From JAGRKR01 sp041397725 (GTDB lineage Bacteria > Pseudomonadota > Alphaproteobacteria > Rhizobiales > Hyphomicrobiaceae): a stretch of 64,000 nucleotides of DNA. Numbering within the stretch: the stretch's first letter is position 1; every line of letters begins with the position of its first letter. A model generated the notes under the pieces. The model made no database searches and was not told where the DNA came from. It worked only from the letters and a program-made list of their open reading frames with translations. A program made the position numbers and the translations under genes. Location: contig JAWKVZ010000003.1 in NCBI GenBank assembly GCA_041397725.1, positions 186,001 to 250,000 of the forward strand. The letters are read 5' to 3'. Shown here piece by piece: positions 35,546 to 45,252 of this stretch.

Positions 35546-36223
35546 ATGGACATGACAATCAGGGTGTGGGGGCGTCCGACGTCGGCGCGAACGCAGAAAG
35601 TCCTGTTGGCATTGGCGGAGCTCGGCCTTCAGGCGGATCTCGTGCTGGCCAGCGCGACCATGGGGGCGGGCGGCCACGTGTCGAAAGGCAACGCCGCCTT
35701 CGGCATCGTCGATACCGCGGCCTACCGGGCGATGAATCCCAACGGAACCGTGCCGACCATCGACGATGACGGCTTCGTGCTCTGGGAGTCGAATGCCATC
35801 GTGCAGTATCTCGGCATGCGCCATGGCCCCGAGCTGTTCTACGGCAACGACATCCGTCTGTTCGCCTCGGCGAGCCGGTGGATGATGTGGGAGAACAACC
35901 AGCTCATTCCGCCGATGCACGAGCTGGTCATGCAGTTGATCCGCCTGCCTGCCGACAAGCGCGACCCGGCGAAGGCCGAGGCGGCGCGGCAGCGGCTCGC
36001 CCGCGAGCTGACCATCGTCGACGGCGTGCTCGCGGGCTCGCGCTACATTGCCGGTGAGCGCTGGACCATGGGCGACATTCCGCTCGCCATCCGGGTGCAT
36101 CGCTGGCACCTGCTCGACATCGAGCGGCCGGCACTGCCCCATATTGCGCGCTACTACGACGATCTGCGCGCACGCCCGGCGTTTGCGGCGATCGCCGATC
36201 CGGCCATGCACGTCGAAGGCTGA
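35546..36223 (+). CDS. glutathione S-transferase family protein
   Basis: 225 residues with a thioredoxin-like N-terminal domain (RVWGRPTSARTQKVLLAL, NPNGTVPTIDDDGFVLWESNAIVQYL: cis-Pro and the glutathione-binding ES) and an all-helical C-terminal domain (ERWTMGDIPLAIRVHRW). Typical of beta/theta-like bacterial GSTs that act on electrophiles or as reductases. GAGGGAGA lies four bases before the ATG. Substrate unknown. Confidence 0.9.
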   Translation: MDMTIRVWGRPTSARTQKVLLALAELGLQADLVLASATMGAGGHVSKGNAAFGIVDTAAYRAMNPNGTVPTIDDDGFVLWESNAIVQYLGMRHGPELFYGNDIRLFASASRWMMWENNQLIPPMHELVMQLIRLPADKRDPAKAEAARQRLARELTIVDGVLAGSRYIAGERWTMGDIPLAIRVHRWHLLDIERPALPHIARYYDDLRARPAFAAIADPAMHVEG

Positions 36224-36360
36224 GGCGCGGCTGTGCCGTGGTCGCCCGCGCCTGTCAGGCGCGCGCGCCTGTGCACGGATCACCGCACGAGGCGTGGCGG
36301 CGACGGGCTCGCGCGTGCGCCCCTGCCGACGCCACGCCCTCTATCCCGGGCCGGCTGGCC

Positions 36361-36717
36361 TCAGTCCCTCAGCTCTGCCGGCACCACGCCGCCATTCTGG
36401 GCGAGCTTGGTCATGACCTGCTTGTGCAGCCACACGTTCATGGTCGCCGTGTCCTTGGTGTCGCCGGTGTAGTTCAGCTCCCCGGCAAGCTCACGGCGGG
36501 CCGACAGGCTGCTGTCGAGATCGAGCAGCTTCATCAGGTCGACGATCGACCGGCGCCAATCCAGGTTCTCGCTCGCCTCCTCCGCGAGCTTGTCCAGCTT
36601 GGCTGTGACGTCGACGGTCGAGATCGGGCTTCCAGGAGTCGCCGCCGCCGGTGTCGCGGCCTCGGCCTTGGTGCTGCCGCCAAAAATCGAGGAGACGATC
36701 TTTCCGAGAATGCTCAT
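36361..36717 (-). CDS. DUF3597 family protein
   Basis: 118 residues. MSILGKIVSSIFGG is the family start, then an Ala/Pro/Thr linker and a 75-residue helical domain (DVTAKLDKLAEEASENLDWRRSIVDLMKLLDLDSS). Family of unknown function, common in Proteobacteria; no signal peptide. The ATG is followed closely upstream by AGGAG-type sequence. Alone on the minus strand next to the FG-GAP gene, 131 bp apart. Confidence 0.8.
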   Translation of the reverse strand: MSILGKIVSSIFGGSTKAEAATPAAATPGSPISTVDVTAKLDKLAEEASENLDWRRSIVDLMKLLDLDSSLSARRELAGELNYTGDTKDTATMNVWLHKQVMTKLAQNGGVVPAELRD

Positions 36718-36848
36718 GGTAATGCTCCTGGTTGCAGAATGCGGAGGGGCCATCCACGGCCCGGATGCTCCGCCATTCCGGCGTCTGATGGCCGGAGCTT
36801 GGCACGCCGGCCCTGGCGGGTCCAGTGCCGACCGTGCACGAGTTCCGT

Positions 36849-37685
36849 CTACGGCCTGATCTTTACCGTGCGGCCACCAGCGAGCCCGACGATCACGACG
36901 GTTCGGCCGCCGTGTCGCTCGACCGCGAAATCGGCGGCGGCGGCGGCCGGCAGGCGCTTCCTCGCGATCTCCCGCACACCGCCGCGGAAGGAGAGAAAGC
37001 GCAGCGACCGCCGGTCGAACGAGGGGACCGCCAGATCCGCGACGCCGTCGCCATCGAAGTCCGCGACCGCCGCCAGCCCGAGGTGCCGCGAGCCGATGAT
37101 GTGGTTCGACGTGTCGTCCACGCGGGCGATCTCGCGCAGCCGGCCGCCGTCGAGCGTCCACAGCCGCAGGCGGCCGAGCGCGTGCGGCATCTGCACGTAG
37201 GCGACATCGAGGCGTCCGTCGCCGTCGAAGTCGGCGATGCCCGCCGGGTTGAGCCACGTATTGGCGCGGCCTGTCGGTGGCGTCTCGGCGATGATCCCGA
37301 GCCGTCCGTCGCGGATGGCGATCACCACCAGGGCAGCGCCGCGGGTCTTGTGCGAGCGCACCAGCACGATCTCGTCCCGGCCGTCCCCGTCGAGGTCGGC
37401 AAGGCGCGGGAGGCGGTCCTCGAAAACGGACTCCGGCGGCAGCGTCAAGGTCAGGAGGCGGCCGTCCCTCAGGCGCACCTTGAGGCTCGCCGCTTCATAG
37501 CGCGCGCCGAGCACGAAATGCCGGTAGCGGTCCGTCGGATCGGCGAGCCAGGCCTCGGCGATGACGTTGGCGCCGCGGGCGAGGCGGTGGTCAGGCAGGG
37601 CGCCAGGGTAGCGCTCGCGGGCCGTCGTGCCGGCGAGCGCCGGGGTGAGCAGCAGGACGATGAGCAGGAATGGGGAAAGTCGCAT
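36849..37685 (-). CDS. secreted FG-GAP/VCBS repeat protein
   Basis: 278 residues with a signal peptide (LSPFLLIVLLLTPALAG) and three calcium-binding D-x-D-G-D-G repeats: DLDGDGRDE, DFDGDGRLD and DFDGDGVAD, about 60 residues apart, as in FG-GAP beta-propeller blades. The copy number gives only part of a propeller. Exported, probably calcium binding; ligand unknown. Confidence 0.82.
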   Translation of the reverse strand: MRLSPFLLIVLLLTPALAGTTARERYPGALPDHRLARGANVIAEAWLADPTDRYRHFVLGARYEAASLKVRLRDGRLLTLTLPPESVFEDRLPRLADLDGDGRDEIVLVRSHKTRGAALVVIAIRDGRLGIIAETPPTGRANTWLNPAGIADFDGDGRLDVAYVQMPHALGRLRLWTLDGGRLREIARVDDTSNHIIGSRHLGLAAVADFDGDGVADLAVPSFDRRSLRFLSFRGGVREIARKRLPAAAAADFAVERHGGRTVVIVGLAGGRTVKIRP

Positions 37686-37860
37686 GGGACGGGGACCGCT
37701 CGGACAGGGGAGGGATCCCAGTTAGCAGATTCAGCGATCACGGCCCTTCAACTCTGTGCGGTCCGGCGTGCAGCCTTGGTGGATCGCCTCGCGTGTCGAC
37801 GTGAGGCCGGGGTGTGGCAAGTTTGGCTCACAGCGTTCAGAAAAATGCGCGGCGAACGGT

Positions 37861-37877
37861 GCAATTCTGAAAATTGC
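37861..37877. promoter_or_regulatory. inverted repeat upstream of a small secreted protein gene
   Basis: GCAATT and AATTGC flank CTGAA, 66 bp before the start codon and just upstream of an AT-rich TAAGATTAT that could serve as -10 region. Possibly an operator; the binding protein is unknown. Confidence 0.35.
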
Positions 37878-37942
37878 GCCTAAGATTATGCAGGGGTCGC
37901 ACGGCCCCAGAGCGTTTTGGGTCCAAACAAGGGGAGAATGCC

Positions 37943-38176
37943 ATGCTGAAGAAGATTTTGACGGTTCTCGCACTGACGACCGGAGCCGTCGCCATCATGC
38001 CCGCCGACGCCTACGCCTACTACTGCCGCGCGCGCAGCCCGAGCGCCTGGGGCGCCGGCTGGCACAACTACGATCTTGGCTACGCCCGTCGCCGGGCTCT
38101 GCGCGAGTGCGCCGCCCGCACGCCGCGCCATCAGGTCTGCCGCATCACCTTCTGCCGCCGCGGTGGGCCGCGCTAA
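37943..38176 (+). CDS. small secreted cysteine-containing protein
   Basis: 77 residues: a signal peptide (LKKILTVLALTTGAVAIMPADAYA) and a 50-residue mature part with four cysteines (YYCRARSPSAWG, ALRECAARTPRHQVCRITFC). The cysteine-rich, aromatic start resembles DUF4189-type secreted domains, but it is too short for a firm family call. GGGGAG lies seven bases before the ATG. Function unknown. Confidence 0.65.
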   Translation: MLKKILTVLALTTGAVAIMPADAYAYYCRARSPSAWGAGWHNYDLGYARRRALRECAARTPRHQVCRITFCRRGGPR

Positions 38177-38315
38177 GAGCCCGCTCAGTGGCAGGGCCTC
38201 GCTGAGGCCTCGCCGCGCGTTGGTGAGCCGCACCCTGGCAGGAACATCCGGGGTGCGGTTTGCGGGCATGAGCGGTCGCGGGCGTGCTCCGTGACGGCAT
38301 GCCGGGCGCGTGCCG

Positions 38316-40934
38316 TCAGTGCACGCCGAGCTCGCCGGCGATGCTTGGCAGCAGGCCGCCCGCCCGCAGCGTCTCCAGTTCCTCCGCCGTATCCGCGCGC
38401 AGGTGCACGGCAATCCTGTCCGTGGCTCCATCCGCCCGCCGCACCACGAGGGTGCAGGCGAGTGCGTCGGCGAACGCCGCCGGCAGATCCTCGAGATCGA
38501 ACGTCTCCGTACCGTCGAGCCTCAGCGTCTTGCGGGTCGTTCCGGCGGGCAGCTCGCACGGCAGGATGCCGGCGTTGATCAGGTTCGTGCGATGGATACG
38601 CTCGAAGCTCTCCGCGACGACCGCGCGGATGCCGGCCAGCAGACAGGCGCGGGCCGCCGTATCGCGTGAGGAGCCGGAGCCGTAGTCGCGGCCGGCGATC
38701 ACGATGCTGGCCTCGCCGCGGTCGCGATAGCGCTCGGCGGCGTCGTAGATCGCCATGACCTCGCCGCCCGGCTCGAGGCGCGTCAGGCCTCCCTCCTGTC
38801 CGCCGACCATCTCGTTGCGCAGGCGGATGTTGGCGAACACCGAGCGCACGACCACGTCGGGCTGGGCGCGGCGGGTGCCGTAGCTGTTGAAATCCCGGGG
38901 CGTGATGCCGCGCGCGATCAGATACCGCCCGGCCGGCGACGTCTCGGGGATGTGACCAACGGGGGCGATATGGTCTGTCGTGATCTGGTCGCCCAGGATC
39001 GCCAGCGGGCGCAGGCCGCGGATGGTGGTTACGCCGGTGCTCCCCGCCGGGGTGCTGAAGTAGGGCGGGTCGCCCAGATACGTGCTGTCCTGGCCGAAAT
39101 CGTAGAGCGTGCGCGTGCCGGCGGTGGGCAGGGCCTGCCAGTCGGGCGAGCCTTCGAAGAGGTGAGCGCGGGTCTCGCTGAAGAGATCGGGTGTGATGGT
39201 CTCCGCCACCAGGCGCGCCACCTCGTTCGGGTCCGGCCAGAGGTCGGCGAGCCGCACGGGCGCACCCGAGCTGTCCGTGCCGAGCGGGTCGTGCTCGAGG
39301 TCGATGAGCGTCGAGCCGGCGAGCGCATAGGCGACGACCAGCGCCGGCGAGGCGAGGAAGCTCGCGGGCGCCAGCGGATGGATGCGGCCGGCGAAGTTGC
39401 GGTTGCCGGAGAGTACTGCCGCGCAGGCCAGCCCGTTCGACGTGATGGCTTGCTCGATCTCCGGCGCGAGCGGCCCCGACATGCCGTTGCAGGTCACGCA
39501 GGCGAAACCGGCGATATTGAAGCCGAGCGCGTCCAGGTGCTCCTGCAGACCGGCGCGGGCGAGATAGCCGGCGACGGCGGCGGAGCCCGGTGCCAGCGAA
39601 GTCTTGACCCAGGGACGTGAGAGGAGGCCACGCGCCCGCGCGTTGCGGGCGAGCAGGCCCGCGGCCAGCATCGCGTGGGGGTTGGCGGTGTTCGTGCAAC
39701 TTGTGATGGCGGCGATGACGACGGCGCCGTCGGTGAGCTGTGCGAGGTCGCGCGGCCGGGGGCGCTGGCGCTCGTCGAGCACCTTGCCCATGGCGGACGG
39801 CACGGCGGAGATTTCCATGCGGTCCTGCGGCCGGGATGGTCCGGCCACCGAGGCGCCGATGGCGGACAGGTCCACCTCGATCGTCTCGTCGTAGCCGAGG
39901 GCGGCGTCCGCCTCGCCGTCGTCGGCCCAAAGCTGCTGGGCCTTGGCGTAGGCCTCCGCGACCTCGGCGGCAGGGCCACGCCCCGTCTCGACGAGATAGG
40001 CGATGGTGCGGCGATCGATCGGAAAATACGCCGCCGTGGCTCCGTACTCCGGGCACATGTTGGCGACCGTCGCCCGGTCGGGGACCGAGAGCGTCGCGAG
40101 GCCCGGCCCATGGAATTCGACGAACGCCTCGACGACGCCGAGACGGCGCAGTCGCTCGGTCATGGTGAGCGCGAGATCGGTGGCGACGGCGCCCGGCCGC
40201 AGGCGGCCGACCAGCCTCACCCCGACCACGCGCGGCGCCTGGAACGTGATCGTGCGGCCGAGCATGACGCCTTCAGCCTCGAAGCCGCCGACGCCCCAGC
40301 CGAGCACGCCGATGCCGTTGATCATGGGGGTGTGGCTGTCGGTGCCGACCAGCGTATCGGGCGCAAGCAGGGGCGCTTCGCCCGAGCCGTCGTCGATCTC
40401 GGTCACGACACCCGAGAGATGCTCGAGGTTGACCTGGTGCACGATGCCCTTGCCGGGCGGTACGACGCGGAACCTCTCGAAGCCGGTCTCGCACCAGCGG
40501 AGGAACTGGAAACGCTCGCGGTTGCTTTCAAGCTCGGTGCGCTCGTTGCGCGCGCGCGCGTCGGGGCTCGCCCAGTGCATGAGCGTCATCGAGTGATCGA
40601 CCACGATGTCGACGGGGATCGCGGGATTGACGCGCGCCGGATCGCCGCCGGTCGCGGCCACCGCGCGCCTCAGTGCGACCATGTCGACGAGCAGCGGCAG
40701 TCCGAGCAGATCCTGCATGATGAGGCGCACGGGCCTGAAGCTCATGGGCACGCGCTTGCCATCCAGCACGTCGGCGGCGACGCCGGCCTCGCCATGGCGC
40801 AGAAGATTCTCGGCGAGGATGCGTCGCGTGCGCGGCGCGCGGGCGACGCGCTCTTTGCCCGCGGCGGCGAGCGGCGCATAACGGTAGTCTCGTCCTGCGA
40901 CCGCAAGCCGGAGCAGGCGCAACGCTTCGCTCAT
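38316..40934 (-). CDS. acnA: aconitate hydratase, divergent AcnA-type paralogue
   Basis: 872 residues. The three Fe-S cysteines are present: AAITSCTNTANPHAML and CVTCNGMSGPL. Other aconitase marks: VDIVVDHSMTL, TDSHTPMINGIGVLGWGVGG, DYGSGSSRDTAARACLLAG and AESFERIHRTN. Several positions differ from the common AcnA (NGMSG for IGNSG, a short C-terminal domain), so this looks like a second, specialised aconitase. ATG 40934 has AAGGA about ten bases upstream. Divergent from a Tct tricarboxylate transporter, which suggests use of an imported tricarboxylate. Confidence 0.85.
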   Translation of the reverse strand: MSEALRLLRLAVAGRDYRYAPLAAAGKERVARAPRTRRILAENLLRHGEAGVAADVLDGKRVPMSFRPVRLIMQDLLGLPLLVDMVALRRAVAATGGDPARVNPAIPVDIVVDHSMTLMHWASPDARARNERTELESNRERFQFLRWCETGFERFRVVPPGKGIVHQVNLEHLSGVVTEIDDGSGEAPLLAPDTLVGTDSHTPMINGIGVLGWGVGGFEAEGVMLGRTITFQAPRVVGVRLVGRLRPGAVATDLALTMTERLRRLGVVEAFVEFHGPGLATLSVPDRATVANMCPEYGATAAYFPIDRRTIAYLVETGRGPAAEVAEAYAKAQQLWADDGEADAALGYDETIEVDLSAIGASVAGPSRPQDRMEISAVPSAMGKVLDERQRPRPRDLAQLTDGAVVIAAITSCTNTANPHAMLAAGLLARNARARGLLSRPWVKTSLAPGSAAVAGYLARAGLQEHLDALGFNIAGFACVTCNGMSGPLAPEIEQAITSNGLACAAVLSGNRNFAGRIHPLAPASFLASPALVVAYALAGSTLIDLEHDPLGTDSSGAPVRLADLWPDPNEVARLVAETITPDLFSETRAHLFEGSPDWQALPTAGTRTLYDFGQDSTYLGDPPYFSTPAGSTGVTTIRGLRPLAILGDQITTDHIAPVGHIPETSPAGRYLIARGITPRDFNSYGTRRAQPDVVVRSVFANIRLRNEMVGGQEGGLTRLEPGGEVMAIYDAAERYRDRGEASIVIAGRDYGSGSSRDTAARACLLAGIRAVVAESFERIHRTNLINAGILPCELPAGTTRKTLRLDGTETFDLEDLPAAFADALACTLVVRRADGATDRIAVHLRADTAEELETLRAGGLLPSIAGELGVH

Positions 40935-41109
40935 GGAACGAATTCCTTTCAGGGACATGCCATGACTCGGCTGGTCGCAGCAGACGAGGGCGCGTCCGGC
41001 CTTGCCTAGTTGATTGTCAGCGTTTATTGCTCGAAACGGAACCAAACGCCAGACGGTTGCACCTGTCGCCGCTGGGAGGCTTGGACGCAATGCATAAGGG
41101 AGAAATGCC

Positions 41110-42072
41110 ATGAAACGTCTTGGAGGGATCGCGCTCGCAGCGCTGCTCGTTTCCCCGGCCGTAGCGGCCGACAAGGTCGCCAAGGTGGGCGGCTACCCCG
41201 AACGCGCGGTCGGCATCATCGTGCCCTACGGCGCCGGCGGCGGTTCCGATCAGGTGGCGCGTGCCTGGGCCAAGGCCATGCAGGCCGTGGGCGGCGTGCC
41301 GTTCCAGGTCGAGAACAAGCCGGGCGGCGGCGGCCTCGCGGCCATCCCCGACTTCATGTCGCGGCCCAAGGACGGCTATACGATCCTGCAGCAGACCGAC
41401 GGCTTGATTTCCGCTGGCGCAGCCAAGCAGATCAAGGCAACCGTCGGCGGCGACATCGTGCCGATCTGCTTCACGCAGGCGACCTTCAGCCAGATCTACA
41501 TCCGGCCCGACGAGAAGCGCTTCACAGACTGGAAGTCGTTCGTCGCCTACGCCAAGAAGAACCCCGGCAAGGTGACCGTCGCCAACATCGGCGTCGCCAA
41601 GTCCATGGAGGTCATCCTGATGGGCTCGCTGGCCGAGGCGGCAGGCATCAAGGTCAAGGAGATCTCGTACGACAAGCCGGCGGAGCGCTACGCAGCCCTG
41701 CTCGGTGGTCATGCCGACGTGCTCTTCGAGCAGCCGGGTGACGTGCGCAAGTTCCTCGAAGCGAAGCAGATGAAGGCCATCCTGACCATCCTCGACGAGG
41801 CACCGAGCGCCTTCGCGGGCGTCGCCTCGCTCAAGGAGGCCGGCATCAAGATCCCCATCCTGCTGCGCACGCGCGGCTTCTGGGTGCACAAGGACGTGCC
41901 CAAGGACCGCAAGGAGTTCCTGCGCAAGGCCTGCAAGGCTGCCTTCGATACCAAGGACTATCAGGCCTTCAACAAGTCCAAGTACATGCACCTCGCGCGC
42001 AGCTACTACGACGGCGCCGATGCCGACAAGCTGGTGCGCGACATGCTCGCGATCTACGCCAGCGCCAAGTGA
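41110..42072 (+). CDS. tctC: tripartite tricarboxylate transporter substrate-binding protein (TctC/Bug)
   Basis: 320 residues: signal peptide (RLGGIALAALLVSPAVAA), then the Bug fold start YPERAVGIIVPYGAGGGSDQVAR and VENKPGGGGLAAIPDF, which bind carboxylates through backbone loops. Periplasmic binding partner of TctAB. AAGGGAG precedes the ATG. First gene of a tctC-tctB-tctA operon, divergent from the aconitase gene across 175 bp. Confidence 0.93.
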   Translation: MKRLGGIALAALLVSPAVAADKVAKVGGYPERAVGIIVPYGAGGGSDQVARAWAKAMQAVGGVPFQVENKPGGGGLAAIPDFMSRPKDGYTILQQTDGLISAGAAKQIKATVGGDIVPICFTQATFSQIYIRPDEKRFTDWKSFVAYAKKNPGKVTVANIGVAKSMEVILMGSLAEAAGIKVKEISYDKPAERYAALLGGHADVLFEQPGDVRKFLEAKQMKAILTILDEAPSAFAGVASLKEAGIKIPILLRTRGFWVHKDVPKDRKEFLRKACKAAFDTKDYQAFNKSKYMHLARSYYDGADADKLVRDMLAIYASAK

Positions 42073-42104
42073 CCATTCGGGTTTGAGCGGTCGTTAGATC
42101 CGCC

Positions 42105-42662
42105 ATGACAAACTCCGAGGTCAATGCCACCACCAATGGGCCGGCTCGCCGTCTCGGCGAGCTGGTCCTCTGGCTGGCGATCGCCGCTGGCATGTGGGGC
42201 TACTCCTACTGGTTCGACGTGAAGCTCTCGACCTTCGCGCTCGGTCCCGTGGCATGGCCCCGCGCCGTCCTGTTGTTCATCGTCGCCGCTGCGATCATCT
42301 CGTTCCTGATGGACCGCACGAGCGCCCCCGAGGCCCCCGAGCCGGCGGCGTCGGATTCGACTCCGCAGGTGACCACGACGAGCAGCAATCTGCAGCTTGC
42401 CGCTGCCATGGGGTTGCCGCTGGTCTACACCGCGTTGCTGCCCGGTGCGGGCTTCTATGCCACGACCCCGTTCTTCTTCTTCGCCTACATGTGGGTGCTC
42501 GGCATGCGCCGGCTGGGCCTGATGCTCGCGGTCACCGTGGGCTTCTACGTCCTCATCCTGCTGGTCTTTGCGAAGTTGCTCTATCTTTCGCTGCCGACCG
42601 GCGTCTGGCCCGGCTTCTACGATTTCAGCAATTGGCTCCTGGTTCGACTGGGGTCGATGTAG
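42105..42662 (+). CDS. tctB: tripartite tricarboxylate transporter TctB family protein
   Basis: 185 residues with four to five membrane helices; small membrane subunit. The pattern GELVLWLAIAAGMWGYSYWF at the N-terminus and FYATTPFFFFAYMWVLGMRR later fits TctB, the least conserved Tct subunit, so position between tctC (32 bp) and tctA (57 bp) carries much of the evidence. Confidence 0.85.
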   Translation: MTNSEVNATTNGPARRLGELVLWLAIAAGMWGYSYWFDVKLSTFALGPVAWPRAVLLFIVAAAIISFLMDRTSAPEAPEPAASDSTPQVTTTSSNLQLAAAMGLPLVYTALLPGAGFYATTPFFFFAYMWVLGMRRLGLMLAVTVGFYVLILLVFAKLLYLSLPTGVWPGFYDFSNWLLVRLGSM

Positions 42663-42719
42663 CCCCCTGGGCGATGTCATTGATGCAGGGCGCGCGACAC
42701 GCCCCGCTGCGAGGATGCA

Positions 42720-44207
42720 ATGAGCGATTTTATGCTCGGCCTTCAGATCTTCACCCAGAGCCCGATCAACTGGCTCATCTTCTTCGGCGGGTTGATCGGA
42801 GGTCTGGTCTTCGGCGCGATTCCCGGCCTCAACGCCATCATTCTCGCGACCATCCTGCTGCCCTTCACGGCCTATCTCCAGCCAGAGCAGGCCATCATGC
42901 TGCTGGCGGTGATCTATTGCTCCGGCGTCTACGGCGGCGCCGTCACCGCGATCCTGTTCAACATTCCCGGCAGTCCCGAGAATGCACCAACCGCCTTCGA
43001 CGGCTATCCGATGACGTTGAAGGGCGAGGCCGGCAAGGCGATCGGCGCCGCCGTCACCTGCTCGGCCATCGGCGGCACGGTTTCCGTGCTGATCATGATG
43101 GTCGCGACGGCGCCCATCGCGGGCTGGGCCATCCGCGCCTTCGGGCCGCCCGAGATCTTTGCGCTCATCGTCTTCGCCTTGACCGTCTCCTCCGCGGTCG
43201 GCGCCAAGGATCTGTGGCGCGGCTGGCTTTCGGTCGGCTTCGGGCTTCTCATCGCCACCATCGGCACGGATGCCGCCGGCGGGCTCCGGCGCTTCGACTT
43301 CGGCAACGCCTATCTGGGGGCCGGCATCCACTTCGTGCCGCTCATCCTCGGCTTCTTCGCCGTGTCGGAGGTGCTCGTGCAGAGCCGCCACATCGCCACG
43401 GGCGAGTACAAGGCGCCGAAGGCCTCGCTCGATTTTCCGAGCCTGCGCGAGTTCTGGAGCGTGCGCATCACGATGCTGCGCTCGGTGATCATCGGCTTCT
43501 TCGCAGGCCTCCTGCCCGGCATCGGCGCGACGCTGGCGGCGTTCCTGAGCTATAGCGAGGCCGTGCGCTGGTCCAAGCATCCGGAGAAATTCGGGCGCGG
43601 CACGCTCGAGGGCGTGGTGGCGCCGGAAACGGCCAACAACGCCGCGACGGGTGGCGCCATGATCCCGCTGCTGGCGCTCGGGCTTCCGGGCGGCGCGCTG
43701 ACGGCGGTGATGGTCGGCGCCTTCCAGATCCACGGCATGGAGCCGGGCCCCATGGTGCTCGTCACCAGCAAGGAGCTGGTCTGGGTGGTCTTCGTGGCCA
43801 TGCTGTTCGCCAATATCGCGATCTTCCTGCTGGGCTGGCTCGAGACCAAGACCACCGTGCACCTGCTGCGCATCCCCTTCGCCGTGCTCGGTCCGGCGAT
43901 CCTGCTCGTGTCCGTGATCGGCACCTATGCGCTCAGGACGCTCGTCATCGACGTCTGGGTGATGTTCATCGCCGGAATCGTCGGCTACTTCATGCGCCGC
44001 TCCGGCTATTCCATGGCCGGCGTCGTGCTCGGGCTCATCCTCGGCAAGATCGGCGAGTCGGCCTGGGTGAAGACCATGCAGATGGTGGACTACAGCGTGA
44101 TCGGCCTCTTCCAGCGGCCGATCACCGCCTTCCTGCTGGTGCTGGCGGCGCTCTCTGTCGTGCTGTCGGTGCGCAGCGAGCTCAACCGGCGGGGGCGCAG
44201 CGGCTGA
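42720..44207 (+). CDS. tctA: tripartite tricarboxylate transporter permease TctA
   Basis: 495 residues with about eleven membrane helices. Two conserved family loops: FGAIPGLNAIILATILLPFT near residue 40 and GLLPGIGATLAAFLSYSEA followed by GVVAPETANNAATGGA near 260-310. Imports tricarboxylate with sodium or protons. A hairpin spanning the stop codon follows. Confidence 0.95.
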   Translation: MSDFMLGLQIFTQSPINWLIFFGGLIGGLVFGAIPGLNAIILATILLPFTAYLQPEQAIMLLAVIYCSGVYGGAVTAILFNIPGSPENAPTAFDGYPMTLKGEAGKAIGAAVTCSAIGGTVSVLIMMVATAPIAGWAIRAFGPPEIFALIVFALTVSSAVGAKDLWRGWLSVGFGLLIATIGTDAAGGLRRFDFGNAYLGAGIHFVPLILGFFAVSEVLVQSRHIATGEYKAPKASLDFPSLREFWSVRITMLRSVIIGFFAGLLPGIGATLAAFLSYSEAVRWSKHPEKFGRGTLEGVVAPETANNAATGGAMIPLLALGLPGGALTAVMVGAFQIHGMEPGPMVLVTSKELVWVVFVAMLFANIAIFLLGWLETKTTVHLLRIPFAVLGPAILLVSVIGTYALRTLVIDVWVMFIAGIVGYFMRRSGYSMAGVVLGLILGKIGESAWVKTMQMVDYSVIGLFQRPITAFLLVLAALSVVLSVRSELNRRGRSG

Positions 44208-44231
44208 GCGGCCGCGCCCCGCGCCTCAGCC
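44202..44231. terminator. hairpin spanning two convergent stop codons
   Basis: GGCTGAG and CTCAGCC form a perfect 7-bp stem; each arm contains the TGA of one of the convergent genes (tctA and the serine hydrolase). No U-tract, so termination is not certain. Confidence 0.45.
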
Positions 44232-45218
44232 ACGGTAGGCCGCGAGAATCCGTGCCACCAGCCGCCCGAACTTGTGCTTGTCGACCTCGCGGCCGGAAAC
44301 GTCGGTATCGGCGCGGTGTACGAGCACGAGGTTCACTGCCGGCATGACCACGACGTGATGGCCGCCGACGCCCCGCGCCGAATAAGTGCCGGGCGGTACG
44401 ATCACTCCCGGCAGATGCACACCGCTGCGCTCCAGCCACCACATGAAGCCGTAGGCGCCGTCGGCGCCGGCATGAGAATAGGGCTGCACGCTCTGCGCCA
44501 CCCAGGTCTCCGGCAGCAGTCGCTGGCCGTTCCAGACGCCGTCGGCGAGATAGAGGAGACCGAAGCGCGCCAGATCCCGCGTGCTGATGCGGAACGGATA
44601 GGCCGGGTGGACGGTCTCGTCCGAGCCGCTGTACTCGCCGTCCCTGCGCTCGGCATCGTAGCGGAAGTCCTGCATGCCGAGCGGCGTGGCGAGGCGGTCG
44701 CGGAACTCCTCGAACAGACTGCAGCCGACGAGCTTGTCGAAGATCGTGCCGAGCGCGTTGAAGTCCCAGTTGTTATAGACCCAGTAGGTGCTCGGGCCAT
44801 GGCTGCCGCGGGGCTCGCGAATGGCCCGCATGCGTGCGCTCTCGTGGCAGGTCGGATGGTAGATGCCCGAGCGTGCCATCAGCAGATCATAGACGGTCGC
44901 CCGCTTCTCGACGTCGGTCAGGCCGAGCTTGTCGTCGATGCCGAGGTCGGCGAGCGTCGCGGCGAGGTCGATGCGACCGGCCGCGACGTGGATGCCGTAG
45001 AGCGCCGACAGCAGGCTCTTGCGGATGGAGTGGGACTTGTAGCGCCGGGCGAGGTCGCCGAACTCGAGCACCGGCCGGCCGTTGTCGAGCAGCAGCAGCG
45101 CGGCCGTGTCGATGCGCCGGGCCTCGTCGAGAACCGCTGCCAGTCCATCAGGGGAAAAGCGGCTGCCCTCGGACGTCGCAGGCTGCCAGCCTGCGCCGGG
45201 GAAGGAAAGGGACGTCAT
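44226..45218 (-). CDS. serine hydrolase of the beta-lactamase class C/esterase family
   Basis: 330 residues. SxxK nucleophile in HSIRKSLL (Ser64, Lys67), YxN in VYNNWDFN, and a C-terminal ARGVGGHHVVVMP in place of the KTG box. No signal peptide, so a cytosolic esterase or amidase is more likely than a resistance beta-lactamase. AAGGAGC lies seven bases before the ATG. Downstream of the TauE-type gene by 34 bp, probably one transcript. Confidence 0.82.
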   Translation of the reverse strand: MTSLSFPGAGWQPATSEGSRFSPDGLAAVLDEARRIDTAALLLLDNGRPVLEFGDLARRYKSHSIRKSLLSALYGIHVAAGRIDLAATLADLGIDDKLGLTDVEKRATVYDLLMARSGIYHPTCHESARMRAIREPRGSHGPSTYWVYNNWDFNALGTIFDKLVGCSLFEEFRDRLATPLGMQDFRYDAERRDGEYSGSDETVHPAYPFRISTRDLARFGLLYLADGVWNGQRLLPETWVAQSVQPYSHAGADGAYGFMWWLERSGVHLPGVIVPPGTYSARGVGGHHVVVMPAVNLVLVHRADTDVSGREVDKHKFGRLVARILAAYRG

Positions 45219-45252
45219 GCGGGTGCTCCTTGCATCTCGGGGGGGCGTGGCA

